DNA of 51,391 bases from an uncultured Mycoplasmatota bacterium. Lineage in GTDB: Bacteria > Bacillota_I > Bacilli_A > RF39 > UBA660. A program made the translations under genes and the position numbers. This document shows positions 34,667-43,701 of the stretch, one piece after another. The notes beneath the pieces were generated by a model, which saw only the letters and a list, made by a program, of their open reading frames with translations, was not told the DNA's origin and searched no databases. Numbering within the stretch: position 1 is the first letter of the stretch; each line of letters begins with the position of its first letter. The stretch covers positions 1 to 51,391 of the forward strand of contig CAMSCJ010000013.1 in NCBI GenBank assembly GCA_947056845.1, given 5' to 3'.

Positions 34667-35189
34667 GATATTTTGTAAAGAAAGATGTTACAAATTGAAT
34701 AATTTTACTATCCATTTCCATTAATTTATCATCTTTTGAATAAATAATTATTAAACCAATCGTATCACTTTCAACAATAATAGGACTAATAATAAAATAG
34801 CCTTCTAATACTTCATCATTAATAATTTTTAAATTTGTTAGCTCATCTAAATTCGTAAGTTCCCGTGTTTTTAAATATTTAGATAATTCACTACTTATTT
34901 CTTTATTATCGTATTTTTTCTTTAAATTACCATCAACAGCGATAATTCTATCAGTATCAGTTATGATAACGTCTTTTTTTAAAAATTTATAAATAGTTTT
35001 AGAAAAATTTATAGCATAGTCACTTATTTTTCCTAAACTTGAAAATTTAGATAAAATTATATTTTCGCGATCATCAGTAAAAATTTCTAAACTATCTCCA
35101 TCATGTATTCTTAATGTTTTTCTTATTTCTTTAGGAATAACGATTCTTCCTAACTCGTCAATTCTTCGAATAACACCAGTTGACTTCAT
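34656..35189 (-). CDS. SpoVT/AbrB-type transcriptional regulator
   Basis: A 177-residue protein. The N-terminal AbrB/SpoVT swapped-hairpin DNA-binding domain is clear (TGVIRRIDELGRIVIPKEIR, then GDSLEIF). A GAF-like C-terminal domain (about 55-177) includes DVIITDTDRIIAV and GLIIIYSKDD, as in SpoVT of Bacillus, a late sporulation regulator. This does not prove that the organism sporulates; such regulators also occur in non-sporulating relatives. The position directly upstream of the metG unit matches abrB-metS of Bacillus. GCGAGGAAT precedes the ATG. It is divergent from the radical SAM gene. Confidence 0.88.
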   Translation of the reverse strand: MKSTGVIRRIDELGRIVIPKEIRKTLRIHDGDSLEIFTDDRENIILSKFSSLGKISDYAINFSKTIYKFLKKDVIITDTDRIIAVDGNLKKKYDNKEISSELSKYLKTRELTNLDELTNLKIINDEVLEGYFIISPIIVESDTIGLIIIYSKDDKLMEMDSKIIQFVTSFFTKYLED

Positions 35190-35297
35190 AAATTCCTCGC
35201 TTTCTAGTGTTATTGTGCTTAAATTACTTTAATTTATACTTTCTTTTGACAGAATTTTTTATAACATTAATATTGAAAATTTTTTTTAAAAATCTCA

Positions 35298-35326
35298 TTG
35301 CATAAAGATTTATTCAATGTTATAAT
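35298..35326 (+). promoter_or_regulatory. Promoter of the radical SAM gene
   Basis: TTGCAT at 35298-35303 and TATAAT at 35321-35326 are 17 bases apart; AAGGAGG follows at the right distance for the ATG at 35362. Confidence 0.75.
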
Positions 35327-35361
35327 AAGGCACAATATTAAATTTTAAGGAGGAATATTTT

Positions 35362-37065
35362 ATGGCGCAAATAAAAATTAAATCAATTGAACAGATAAAA
35401 CAGGATAAGAATTATGTAGAAAGTAATAGTCTTAAAAATATTGATGCTAAAGGAATAGATTTAACTGATTTTCCTAGTGAATCAATTAAAGAGATTAAAA
35501 ATTGCAATTTAGAAAATACAGGATTAAAAATATTTTTAACTTGTGAAGATGATAATGAGCTCGATCCAGAGATAAAAATAATTGATTCTAATATCATTGG
35601 GGCAAAATTTGTTCATAGCGAAAAAAAACAAAACGACCCTATTGAAAAAATTTGGATATATTTAAACAATGTTATTTTGGATAAAGCACAAATTCAATAT
35701 TTAAATAGCTTATATAAAAACGATGACTTTCAAATACGTTATGATCTAAAGACGATTTTAAATAATGACGGCCTAATGTTTGATTCAATTAAATTATTGT
35801 GGCTATTAAAGAACATGATTCCTAATAGTAAGATTTTCAAAGAGAAAGACTTACATGATATAGTTGAAACAATTGACAAAATTATTCTTAAGGATACTGT
35901 AGGAGATCTAAAGACCATTTACGATAATATATCTAATCAATTATCAGATTATCAAAAATTCAATATGTTTAAAAATTTAATTATTCAAAATGCTACTTTT
36001 AGTGATTTAGAAATTAATGATGATATGTATTATATCTTAAGAGCTTTTGATATAAAAGGATGCAATTTAAAAAATGTTACATTTAAAAATAGTCCAATTA
36101 GTTTGTTTTTTGAGAATTATACTTATAGTCATCAATACAATTCAATCGAAAATACTACAATGCCAAATATTAATTATAATAACTGGCAAGATATTACATC
36201 TAAAAGAATTAGCCAAACGCCATTTACTTTTAAGAAAAACTTATATTTAGAACTAGACAGGCGTTGTAATGCAAAATGTGCTTTTTGCCGAAATGATTGT
36301 ATGGAAAAGTGCAAATACAAATTCGAAGATATTGTGGATAATTTAAATGAAATCTTTAATAACATTGATAGTATTTTTATTGGTGGTGGTGAACCGACAA
36401 TTAATAAGAAAGACTTGCAAAAACTTTTAGATATATATCGTTATAAAGGAAAGGATATTTCTATAGTTTCAAATGGTAGTGCTACATTAGATTTTTATCG
36501 AAATTTACACTCATCTATATACATCAGTAGGCACCATTTCGATGACAAAATTAATGCGGATATTTTTGGGATTAGTGAAAAAAGGATTTTAAGTATGGAT
36601 GATTTAGCTCAATTATTTTATTCGACATTAACTTGTACCTGCATTAAAGGTGGTATTGATTCTGTCGATAAAATAATTGAATACTTACAAATTGCTAATT
36701 CATTCAATATTAAAAATATTGTTTTTTCTAATTTACACGATGATGCTTCAGTTAATACATTTGATAGCGCATATCAAGATTTAAATGTCAAAAAAGAATT
36801 ATTTGATGAAACAATTAGTATCTTAGAACAGCAAGGTTTTTATTATAATCACCCTGTAATTTCTTCGGGTGGCTACAAAATGTACATATTAAATCATCAG
36901 TTCTCACGTATGAAGGTTGCTTTTAAACAATATATGTCAAAAGAGGAGCTAGAAAATTTATGGCCAAGTGCAGTCAAAAGAACTTTTGATTTATCGATGG
37001 CGCCAGATGGATCAATTTATGAAAATTGGGCACAAAATGGACATAAAGTAAAAGTTTTAAAATAA
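35362..37065 (+). CDS. Radical SAM protein with unusual N-terminal half
   Basis: A 567-residue protein. The C-terminal half is a radical SAM domain: LELDRRCNAKCAFC (Cys-x3-Cys-x2-Cys near residue 310), three further Cys in the next 12 residues (CRNDCMEKC), IFIGGGEPT (the GGE motif), SIVSNGS, and a closing MAPDGSIYENW similar to the end of rSAM peptide-modifying enzymes. The N-terminal 290 residues are unrecognised. Segments such as NIDAKGIDLTDF, NCNLENTGL, IIDSNIIGAKF and GCNLKNVTFKN have the spacing of degenerate pentapeptide repeats. No SPASM cluster or precursor peptide was found beside it. AAGGAGGAAT precedes the ATG. Substrate unknown. Confidence 0.8.
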   Translation: MAQIKIKSIEQIKQDKNYVESNSLKNIDAKGIDLTDFPSESIKEIKNCNLENTGLKIFLTCEDDNELDPEIKIIDSNIIGAKFVHSEKKQNDPIEKIWIYLNNVILDKAQIQYLNSLYKNDDFQIRYDLKTILNNDGLMFDSIKLLWLLKNMIPNSKIFKEKDLHDIVETIDKIILKDTVGDLKTIYDNISNQLSDYQKFNMFKNLIIQNATFSDLEINDDMYYILRAFDIKGCNLKNVTFKNSPISLFFENYTYSHQYNSIENTTMPNINYNNWQDITSKRISQTPFTFKKNLYLELDRRCNAKCAFCRNDCMEKCKYKFEDIVDNLNEIFNNIDSIFIGGGEPTINKKDLQKLLDIYRYKGKDISIVSNGSATLDFYRNLHSSIYISRHHFDDKINADIFGISEKRILSMDDLAQLFYSTLTCTCIKGGIDSVDKIIEYLQIANSFNIKNIVFSNLHDDASVNTFDSAYQDLNVKKELFDETISILEQQGFYYNHPVISSGGYKMYILNHQFSRMKVAFKQYMSKEELENLWPSAVKRTFDLSMAPDGSIYENWAQNGHKVKVLK

Positions 37066-37095
37066 CATTTTAAATATTATTAATAATTTAAAAAT

Positions 37096-37104
37096 TGATA
37101 TAAT
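37096..37104 (+). promoter_or_regulatory. Extended -10 promoter before the broken gene
   Basis: TGATATAAT lies 30 bases after the radical SAM stop, just before the decayed frame. Confidence 0.35.
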
Positions 37105-37508
37105 TATTTAAAAGAAGTCTTAACTATAAAGAAAAAGATTATGTAGTTCCTATTGCTAAATACGAATATGAAATACCAAGTTTATCTCGTGGAACTATTT
37201 CAAACGAAGAAATTCAAAATGTTTTAGGTTCAAGCAAAACTAAAATATGCTATGCTATCTATCTTTGAATAATCGCAAATGAATTAAATGCTTTTGGACA
37301 AAAAATTAATATCAATAAAGGTATTATTCAAGAAGAATCTGAACCATTATCACCAAAATTAATGAAGGATAAATCTTTTGATGAAATATGTACCTTAGTT
37401 AGCGCAAATAAAGAGAATTATTTTGAACTAATTAGAGAGCAATTTGAAATGGCTGCTAATATTAATAAAGAGGAGGATAAAACTAAAAAATTAAAATTAA
37501 ATGAATAA
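37104..37508 (+). pseudogene. Decayed gene with in-frame TGA and no start
   Basis: One reading frame stays open for 135 codons except for a TGA at 37266-37268. It reads KEKDYVVPIAKYEYEIPSLS, later YAIYL-stop-IIANELNAFG, and ends KKLKLNE. It begins right after an in-frame TAA and has no start codon or ribosome binding site at its head. The coding-like codon use on both sides of the TGA suggests a truncated gene with a nonsense mutation. Read-through as Trp would give a continuous frame, but no start would exist. The family is not recognised. A terminator follows three bases after the final stop. Confidence 0.55.
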
Positions 37509-37510
37509 TG

Positions 37511-37533
37511 AAGTAGTAATGCTACTTTTTTTA
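37511..37533 (+). terminator. Terminator after the broken gene
   Basis: AAGTAG pairs with CTACTT around TAATG and runs into seven U residues. Confidence 0.7.
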
Positions 37534-37571
37534 TTTAAATTATATAGAACGTAGAATTTATTAAGTATTAA

Positions 37572-37580
37572 TGATATAAT
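37572..37580 (+). promoter_or_regulatory. Extended -10 promoter of the pyrophosphatase gene
   Basis: TGATATAAT, with no good -35 box, 24 bases upstream of the ATG at 37604 and followed by TGGAGGT. Confidence 0.55.
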
Positions 37581-37603
37581 ATTTTATATATGGAGGTAAA
37601 TAT

Positions 37604-39229
37604 ATGGAAAATGAAAAAATATTTATATTTGGGCATCGAAAACCAGATACTGATAGTGTCGTTGCTGCGATATCGTTGTCTTATCTAAAAAATAAATTGG
37701 GTTTTAATACTGAACCTAGAATTCTAAGTGATACTAATCCGGAAACAAAATTTGTTCTTGATTATTTTAAGGTAGAAGAGCCTAAATATTTAAATGATGT
37801 TAAAGTAGAAATAAAAGATGTAAATTATTATAAAGGGTATTTTATAAATGAGTATGATTCTGTTTATAGTAGTTACTTAAAAATGTGCGAATTAAAGGTT
37901 ACAATGTTACCTGTTGTAGATAATAATCAATCCTTAGTTGGTATGGTAGGGATGAAAAATATTGCTAAAGAGGAGATTTTTAATGATGATAAATATTTAA
38001 ATTCTTCATATCAAAATATTATTGAGGCTTTAAATGGTCAAGAAATAACTAAATATGATGAACAAATATCAGGTAATGTCTTAGTTGCTTCTTATGACTC
38101 TGCTACTTTTATAAATGAAATTGATACTAATGAAAATACCATTTTAATTGTTGGAAACAGAACTGATATTTTAGAACATGTTTTAAATAAAAAAATAAAA
38201 TTAATAATTTTAACTGGTGGATTTATATTAAATAAACAGTACTTAGATTTAGCTAAGGAAAATAAGATTAATATCATTTCAACAAAAGCTGATACTTTCA
38301 AAGCTGCAAATATGGTAAGTATGTGCAATTACTTAAAAACCATGATGATGACTGATGATATTATTAGTTTTAATGAAAGTGATGAATTAAATGCTAGTTT
38401 AGATTTAGCAAACAAAGTTAAATATACAAATTATCCTATTGTTGATAAACATAATAAATGTTTAGGCTTGTTAAGACTTAGCGATATAACTAATCATTCT
38501 CGTAAGCAATGTATTTTAGTTGACCATAATACGGCATTACAAAGTGCAGTCGGTATTGAAGAAGCTGATATAGTCGAAGTTATTGACCACCATAATATTG
38601 GTAGTATTGGAACTTCAAACCCTATTAATTTTCGTAATATGCCAGTTGGTAGTACTAGTACTATTCTGTATTTAATGTACAAAGAAAATAATATAGAAAT
38701 ACCTAAAGAAATTGCCGGATTACTACTTTCAGGAATTTTATCAGACACTTTAATTTTGACTTCTCCTACAACAACTAACATAGATAAAGAAATTGTTCCT
38801 ATATTGGCCAAAATAGCAGAAGTAGATTACCAAATATATGGTAAAGACATGATTAAAGCTGGTGCATCACTAAATGGGAAAACAGAAGAGGATGTTATAT
38901 ATACCGATTTTAAAAATTATCCTTTCAATAATTTAAAATTAGGTATAGGGCAATTTTCTACTGTTAGTGTTGATGAAATTTTAGAGAAAAAGGATAATTA
39001 CATAAAAGTAATTCAAGATATATGTTCGAAAGAAGAATACTATTTGGTAGCATTTTTTGTTACAGATGTTATAGAAAATGGTTCATATATTTTCTTTAAT
39101 GAATCATCAAAAGATATTTTAGCTAAAAGTTTTAATTTAGATAATATTGAGCAGGGAACTTATTTACCAGGGGTTGTTTCTAGAAAAAAACAGGTAGTTC
39201 CAGTTATTTTAAATACTTTAGAAAATTAA
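37604..39229 (+). CDS. ppaC: CBS-domain manganese-dependent inorganic pyrophosphatase
   Basis: A 541-residue family II pyrophosphatase with an inserted regulatory region. The DHH domain begins FGHRKPDTDS (His11, Asp15, Asp17) and resumes with VIDHHNIGSIG near 330. Between them lie a CBS motif (PVVDNNQSLVGMVGM), a DRTGG-type domain, and a second CBS motif (YPIVDKHNKCLGLL). The DHHA2 domain ends with SRKKQVVP, the substrate-binding signature. It hydrolyses pyrophosphate to phosphate. Related CBS-DRTGG enzymes are controlled by AMP/ADP and diadenosine polyphosphates. TGGAGGT precedes the ATG. It is one of few plus-strand genes and converges on rlmH. Confidence 0.95.
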   Translation: MENEKIFIFGHRKPDTDSVVAAISLSYLKNKLGFNTEPRILSDTNPETKFVLDYFKVEEPKYLNDVKVEIKDVNYYKGYFINEYDSVYSSYLKMCELKVTMLPVVDNNQSLVGMVGMKNIAKEEIFNDDKYLNSSYQNIIEALNGQEITKYDEQISGNVLVASYDSATFINEIDTNENTILIVGNRTDILEHVLNKKIKLIILTGGFILNKQYLDLAKENKINIISTKADTFKAANMVSMCNYLKTMMMTDDIISFNESDELNASLDLANKVKYTNYPIVDKHNKCLGLLRLSDITNHSRKQCILVDHNTALQSAVGIEEADIVEVIDHHNIGSIGTSNPINFRNMPVGSTSTILYLMYKENNIEIPKEIAGLLLSGILSDTLILTSPTTTNIDKEIVPILAKIAEVDYQIYGKDMIKAGASLNGKTEEDVIYTDFKNYPFNNLKLGIGQFSTVSVDEILEKKDNYIKVIQDICSKEEYYLVAFFVTDVIENGSYIFFNESSKDILAKSFNLDNIEQGTYLPGVVSRKKQVVPVILNTLEN

Positions 39230-39251
39230 TACTGATTAATCAGTATTTTTT
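39228..39251 (+). terminator. Terminator of ppaC
   Basis: AATACTGA pairs with TCAGTATT around TTAA, followed by a U-tract; the stem overlaps the stop codon. Confidence 0.8.
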
Positions 39252-39260
39252 ATTAACATA

Positions 39261-39286
39261 GTTTTGCACAATTACTGTGTAAAAAC
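39261..39286. repeat. Inverted repeat related to the rlmH terminator
   Basis: GTTTTGCACA and TGTGTAAAAAC form an imperfect hairpin with a five-base loop. The same GTTTTGCAC/GTGTAAAAC arms recur 70 bases away in the rlmH terminator at 39331-39359. This copy has no U-tract on either strand. Confidence 0.5.
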
Positions 39287-39324
39287 GCATAAATAAATAG
39301 ATTCTATTTAATTTATTATTTATA

Positions 39325-39359
39325 TAAAAAAAGTTTTGCACATTTTTAGTGTAAAACTT
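39325..39359 (-). terminator. Terminator of rlmH
   Basis: AAGTTTTACAC pairs with GTGCAAAACTT with one mismatch around a seven-base loop and is followed by seven U residues. Confidence 0.75.
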
Positions 39360-39814
39360 TACTTATGATAACTTTCATTATTTAAAATTTTATAAGAACG
39401 ATATATTTGTTCTAATAATAATACTCTAAATAGTTGATGTGGAAATGTCAATTTTGAGAATGAAATTGCACAATTACTTCGTTGTTTTATTTTATCATCA
39501 AGGCCGTAAGACCCTCCAATTATAAAAGTAATATTCGAATTAATTATCAAAGTATCCGAAATTTTTTTGGATAGTTCTATAGAATCTAGCTGTTTTCCTT
39601 CTAGTTCTAGAGTTATAACATAATCCTTAGAAGAAATATATTTTTGTAAAAGTTCTGATTCTTTTTTTTTAATATCTATAATACTTTGCTCAAATATATC
39701 TTCTACTTCAATTATTTCTAACTTAGTATATTTAGAAATTCTTTTTTGATATTCAGTTATAGCTTCTTTCAAATATTTTTCTTTTATTTTTCCAACACAA
39801 AGTATCTTAATCAT
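39359..39814 (-). CDS. rlmH: 23S rRNA pseudouridine-1915 N3-methyltransferase RlmH
   Basis: A 151-residue SPOUT methyltransferase. Visible are the N-terminal ILCVGKIKEKYLKEA, the knot region IGGSYGLDDKIKQR, and the C-terminal LTFPHQLFRVLLLEQIYRSY signature. It methylates a pseudouridine in helix 69 of 23S rRNA on the assembled ribosome. Its ATG overlaps the TGA stop of yycJ, so translation is coupled. It is the last gene of the operon, as in Bacillus. Confidence 0.96.
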   Translation of the reverse strand: MIKILCVGKIKEKYLKEAITEYQKRISKYTKLEIIEVEDIFEQSIIDIKKKESELLQKYISSKDYVITLELEGKQLDSIELSKKISDTLIINSNITFIIGGSYGLDDKIKQRSNCAISFSKLTFPHQLFRVLLLEQIYRSYKILNNESYHK

Positions 39815-40575
39815 ACCTCTATCAACTCTGTCCTTTTATCCTGCTCTGCTATTAATATATTATCAAATTCCTTTTGACTATTTTTTAAGCTTTCCCTCAA
39901 TGTTTCTAAAGCCAGCTCTTTTGTATTATTATCTTTACTCAAATGAGCTAAAATAACGCATTTTGTTTCATTTCCAATAAATTTAGATAAATAATAGGCT
40001 GAGTCTTTATTTGATAAATGTCCTTTATCCCCCAAAATTCTCTGTTTTATATGATATGGATAATGACCATTCATAAGCATTTCTACATCATGATTGCTTT
40101 CAAAGATATATAAATTTCGATTAGTTAATAGTTTATGATTGCGATTATTGATATAGCCTGTATCGGTTACATAAACGATACTTCTGCCATTATTTTCAAA
40201 AACAAAACCATTTGCATCATCTGTATCGTGAGAGATTTTAAACATAGTAATATTAATATCATTTAATGTTACGTTTTGATCAATTATTTCATAGTATTCA
40301 GGTTTAATTTCATCATATATATCATGTAAAATTGTTGAGCTTAAATATAATTTAGTATGGTATTTCTTTAAAAAAACTTTTATTCCCTTTATATGATCAA
40401 CATGTGAGTGCGTTATAAATATCCCATCTATATAATTAGGGTCAATCCCTAATTCCTGTAATTTTTTTTCAGCGTATAGTGAGGATGTACCTAAATCTAT
40501 AAGTAATTTTGTTGATAAACTCTCAATATAAGTACAATTTCCACCACTACCACTAGATAAAACACAAGCACGCAT
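39811..40575 (-). CDS. yycJ: Metallo-beta-lactamase fold hydrolase YycJ/WalJ
   Basis: A 254-residue MBL-fold protein. Visible are VLSSGSGGNCTYIES at the start, THSHVDHIKGI as the HxHxDH metal motif, and the later ligands VTDTGY and ILAHLSKDN. WalJ is a nuclease-like enzyme linked to replication/cell-division coordination in Firmicutes. It starts at an ATG overlapping the M23 peptidase stop without its own good ribosome binding site, so it should be translationally coupled. It ends in TGA, one of only two certain TGA stops in the window. In Bacillus it follows walRKHI; those genes are absent here. Confidence 0.93.
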   Translation of the reverse strand: MRACVLSSGSGGNCTYIESLSTKLLIDLGTSSLYAEKKLQELGIDPNYIDGIFITHSHVDHIKGIKVFLKKYHTKLYLSSTILHDIYDEIKPEYYEIIDQNVTLNDINITMFKISHDTDDANGFVFENNGRSIVYVTDTGYINNRNHKLLTNRNLYIFESNHDVEMLMNGHYPYHIKQRILGDKGHLSNKDSAYYLSKFIGNETKCVILAHLSKDNNTKELALETLRESLKNSQKEFDNILIAEQDKRTELIEV

Positions 40576-42305
40576 TAATAAATATCAAGTGGATTAATTC
40601 GCTGCCACTCTCCACCAAACCATACTTCATAATGGACATGGTCTCCTGTCGCCCAACCAGTATGACCCATATAACCAATAGGTGTTCCTTTTGCCACTAC
40701 TTGATTTTGTTTAACATTTAGTTCATCCATGTGGGCATACATTGTATAGTATCCATTATTGTGATTTATAACAACGTAGTTTCCCCAACCGCCATTACAA
40801 CTTCCACTACCACCACAGCCTCCGGCTGCGACAATAACAGTTCCATTATCTGCGGCATAAATTGGTGATCTATACCCTGTCCCCGCGATATCTAATCCTG
40901 TATGGAATTCACGACGGCCATTAATTGGACTAATTCTCCATTGATAATAAGATGTAATCATATAACCTGGATTAGTTGGCCAAGCCCAACTTCCACTACC
41001 AATATTTGGTACAGCCTTACCTCCACGTTCAATAACCTCATCAATTGGATATTTTAGTATTTCATTTTCACCCACAGGTTCAACACTAATGACATCGCCA
41101 TTTATACTCTTAGTTAAACGGCTAACTCTTAATAATCCATTTTCACCTTTTTGAATAACTGTATCATTACCGATTACTTTATCAGGATTAATTCTCTCTG
41201 TTACATTATATTTACTTTCAACTTCTTCACGTACTTCTTTTTCTACGACAACTTTTAATTGCGGATCTGTTACTCCAATGACTACTTGTTGCCCTGGAAA
41301 TAATAAACTTGATTCACTTGTAAATTGGCGATTAGAAATTAAAAATTCTGATGTGCTAATCTTATTATTCATAGCAATCGAACTAATTGTATCACCATCT
41401 TGAACAATATAAACTTGTTGTTTATCTGTTGTTCCAAATAGCAAATATTTAGCTAGCGTAACCTCATCAATATAAATGATTTCATCAACAGGAATTTGCA
41501 TTTCTTTTATTGTTATATTTTCTTCAACATAAACATTATTAATATAATAACCAATAGTTTGTATTTTCGTTTGAGTTCCATCATAATATGCATTGTAATC
41601 TAGTTCTCCTAAATAAGTTTTAATCATTGATTCAACTGCTTTTTTAAAAATATCAGGATTTAAAACATAAACATTTTGAATTGTTGTTTTAGCTGTTTCA
41701 CTGTCAATTGATTTAATTGATATTTGATATCCTTTAACGGTAAATGATTTATCCTCAGATATTTCTTCATAAATTTCTGAAACTGGGGTTGTTTGATTAT
41801 TATAAGTCGTAACTTTTCTAACTTGCAACCCATTTGGCTCATTAATTTTATCAGCATATAAATAAATTTGATGTTTAAGAATATAATTATTTAATAGGTA
41901 TTTTTCATTATCAGTTAATCGTCCAGATAGACAATTATTAATAGCTATAGAATTTTTTTGATTCATTAGTTCACCTTTAGCTAGTAGCTTTAATTCACTA
42001 TCATATTCCTCATTAAAGTTGGCTAAAATTTGATTATAGCGCTCTTCTAAAGAATCAGACATATTATCATTGCAGTCATAATCTAATAAAAACTGATAAT
42101 CTTCAACTTGTTTTTTTATTTTTTCGCCTTCAGCTGATATATAATTGGTTAATTCATCTTTAGATCTAATTGTTCCTATTAGTTTATCATCAAGATAAAC
42201 TTGATAATATTCATTTGGCATTTCATTAGCCCTATAATCAAAACCTAAAATAAAAATCATTAAACTCAAAATAGTTATAATTAAACCCATTCCTACTTTT
42301 TTCAT
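40575..42305 (-). CDS. M23 family peptidoglycan endopeptidase with LysM and G5 domains
   Basis: A 576-residue exported wall hydrolase. The N-terminal membrane anchor (KVGMGLIITILSLMIFILGF) is followed by about 280 unrecognised residues. A LysM domain covers QVYIVQDGDTISSIAMNNKI to FPGQQVVIG. A G5 domain begins VVVEKEVREEVE. The M23 domain has zinc ligands in FHTGLDIAG and HVHYEVW. It should cleave peptide cross-bridges of peptidoglycan outside the membrane. It lies between dnaB and yycJ, where Bacillus has the walRKHI genes; wall hydrolases of this kind are classic WalRK targets. AGGAAGTG precedes the ATG. Confidence 0.93.
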   Translation of the reverse strand: MKKVGMGLIITILSLMIFILGFDYRANEMPNEYYQVYLDDKLIGTIRSKDELTNYISAEGEKIKKQVEDYQFLLDYDCNDNMSDSLEERYNQILANFNEEYDSELKLLAKGELMNQKNSIAINNCLSGRLTDNEKYLLNNYILKHQIYLYADKINEPNGLQVRKVTTYNNQTTPVSEIYEEISEDKSFTVKGYQISIKSIDSETAKTTIQNVYVLNPDIFKKAVESMIKTYLGELDYNAYYDGTQTKIQTIGYYINNVYVEENITIKEMQIPVDEIIYIDEVTLAKYLLFGTTDKQQVYIVQDGDTISSIAMNNKISTSEFLISNRQFTSESSLLFPGQQVVIGVTDPQLKVVVEKEVREEVESKYNVTERINPDKVIGNDTVIQKGENGLLRVSRLTKSINGDVISVEPVGENEILKYPIDEVIERGGKAVPNIGSGSWAWPTNPGYMITSYYQWRISPINGRREFHTGLDIAGTGYRSPIYAADNGTVIVAAGGCGGSGSCNGGWGNYVVINHNNGYYTMYAHMDELNVKQNQVVAKGTPIGYMGHTGWATGDHVHYEVWFGGEWQRINPLDIY

Positions 42306-42316
42306 TTTTTCACTTC

Positions 42317-43693
42317 CTAATTCTCTATATCAATAAAAGTACTAGTGTTCTTTTTGAATAGCAAGTTAATTGTACAAGTTGGTCCATTACGATGTTTAGC
42401 AATGATGAATTCACTAATACTTGTTTCGGGATCTAATGTGGGAACTGGAACAGCATCGCCTTCTAAAGAATCAGACGCATTTCCATTTTTGTTATAATAA
42501 TCATCACGATATAAAAATGAAACGATATCTGCATCTTGTTCAATAGAACCAGATTCCCTTAAGTCACTTAGAATTGGCCGTTTATCCCCTTGTCTTTTTT
42601 CAACATCACGAGATAATTGGGCTAATGCTATAATTGGAATATTTAGTTCCATAGCTAATGTTTTTAGTGATCTTGAGATTTCCGCAATCTCTTGTTGACG
42701 ATTTCCCGCATATTTTGCGGAACCTGTAATTAATTGTAAGTAGTCAATAACTACAAGATCCAACCCTTTTTCCGAGCTAGCTAATCGTCTACATTTGGCT
42801 CTAATTTCGCCTATACTAATTCCAGGCGTATCATCAATAAAAATATTTGCCTTAGCTAATAAACTGACTGCTTCTTCTATTCTTTTCCAATCATTATGCT
42901 CTAAATATCCACTCTTAATTTTGTTGCCCTCGACTTGTCCTAGTGACGAAAACATACGATTAACTAACTGTTCTGCACCCATCTCCAAATTAAACAATGC
43001 AACTGTTTTTTTATTATTAATGGCTATATTAGTAGCTAAATTAAGCGCAAATGCAGTTTTACCCATTGCTGGTCGAGCTGCGATAATAATAAGTTCGTTA
43101 GGGTGTAATCCAGACGTAACTTTGTCAATTTCAGAAAAGTTGGTAGCTAAGCCTGTAACTTCACCTTTATTTTGAGAAAGTTTCTCTAAGTCTAATTGTG
43201 CTTTTAATACTACATCTTGTATACTTTTAAATTCTGTCCCCTGCCTTGTTTTTACAACGCTTAATACTTTTCTTTCAGCATTATCTAATGTTGTTGTTAA
43301 TTCTTCATCAATTTGATATGCTGAATCAACTATTTCTGTACCAGCTGATATTAAACGACGTCTTATGGCCTTTTCATTAACAATATCAATATACTCATCG
43401 ATATTATAAGCCGTTGGAACAGCATTGAAAAGCTCTGTAAGATATTCAATGTCACCCACTTGTTTTAACCAATTTTTATTAACCAATATATCTGTAAGTG
43501 TTGTCATATCAATAGCTCTATTATTATCAGCCAGTTCAGATAAAGCCGAAAATATTTTTTGATGGGCATCTAAATAAAATAATTCCTCAGATAAATTTTC
43601 TATTCCACGCTGTAAGGCATATTTTGATAAAATCATCGACCCTAAGACAGCCTTTTCTGCACTATCATTATGTGGCATTATTTTTTCTGCCAT
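42317..43693 (-). CDS. dnaB: Replicative DNA helicase (DnaB family)
   Basis: A 458-residue RecA-fold hexameric helicase of normal length. The N-terminal domain (AEKAVLGSMI) is followed by the linker and IIAARPAMGKTAFA (Walker A, near 205). Further on come FNLEMGAEQLVNRM, VVIDYLQLI (Walker B), AQLSRDVEKR, and LSDLRESGSIEQDAD as the arginine-finger region. It unwinds DNA at the fork; Bacillus calls it DnaC. No intein is present. The rplI-dnaB order is conserved. AGGTGAT precedes the ATG. Confidence 0.97.
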   Translation of the reverse strand: MAEKIMPHNDSAEKAVLGSMILSKYALQRGIENLSEELFYLDAHQKIFSALSELADNNRAIDMTTLTDILVNKNWLKQVGDIEYLTELFNAVPTAYNIDEYIDIVNEKAIRRRLISAGTEIVDSAYQIDEELTTTLDNAERKVLSVVKTRQGTEFKSIQDVVLKAQLDLEKLSQNKGEVTGLATNFSEIDKVTSGLHPNELIIIAARPAMGKTAFALNLATNIAINNKKTVALFNLEMGAEQLVNRMFSSLGQVEGNKIKSGYLEHNDWKRIEEAVSLLAKANIFIDDTPGISIGEIRAKCRRLASSEKGLDLVVIDYLQLITGSAKYAGNRQQEIAEISRSLKTLAMELNIPIIALAQLSRDVEKRQGDKRPILSDLRESGSIEQDADIVSFLYRDDYYNKNGNASDSLEGDAVPVPTLDPETSISEFIIAKHRNGPTCTINLLFKKNTSTFIDIEN

Positions 43694-43701
43694 AATATCA
43701 C

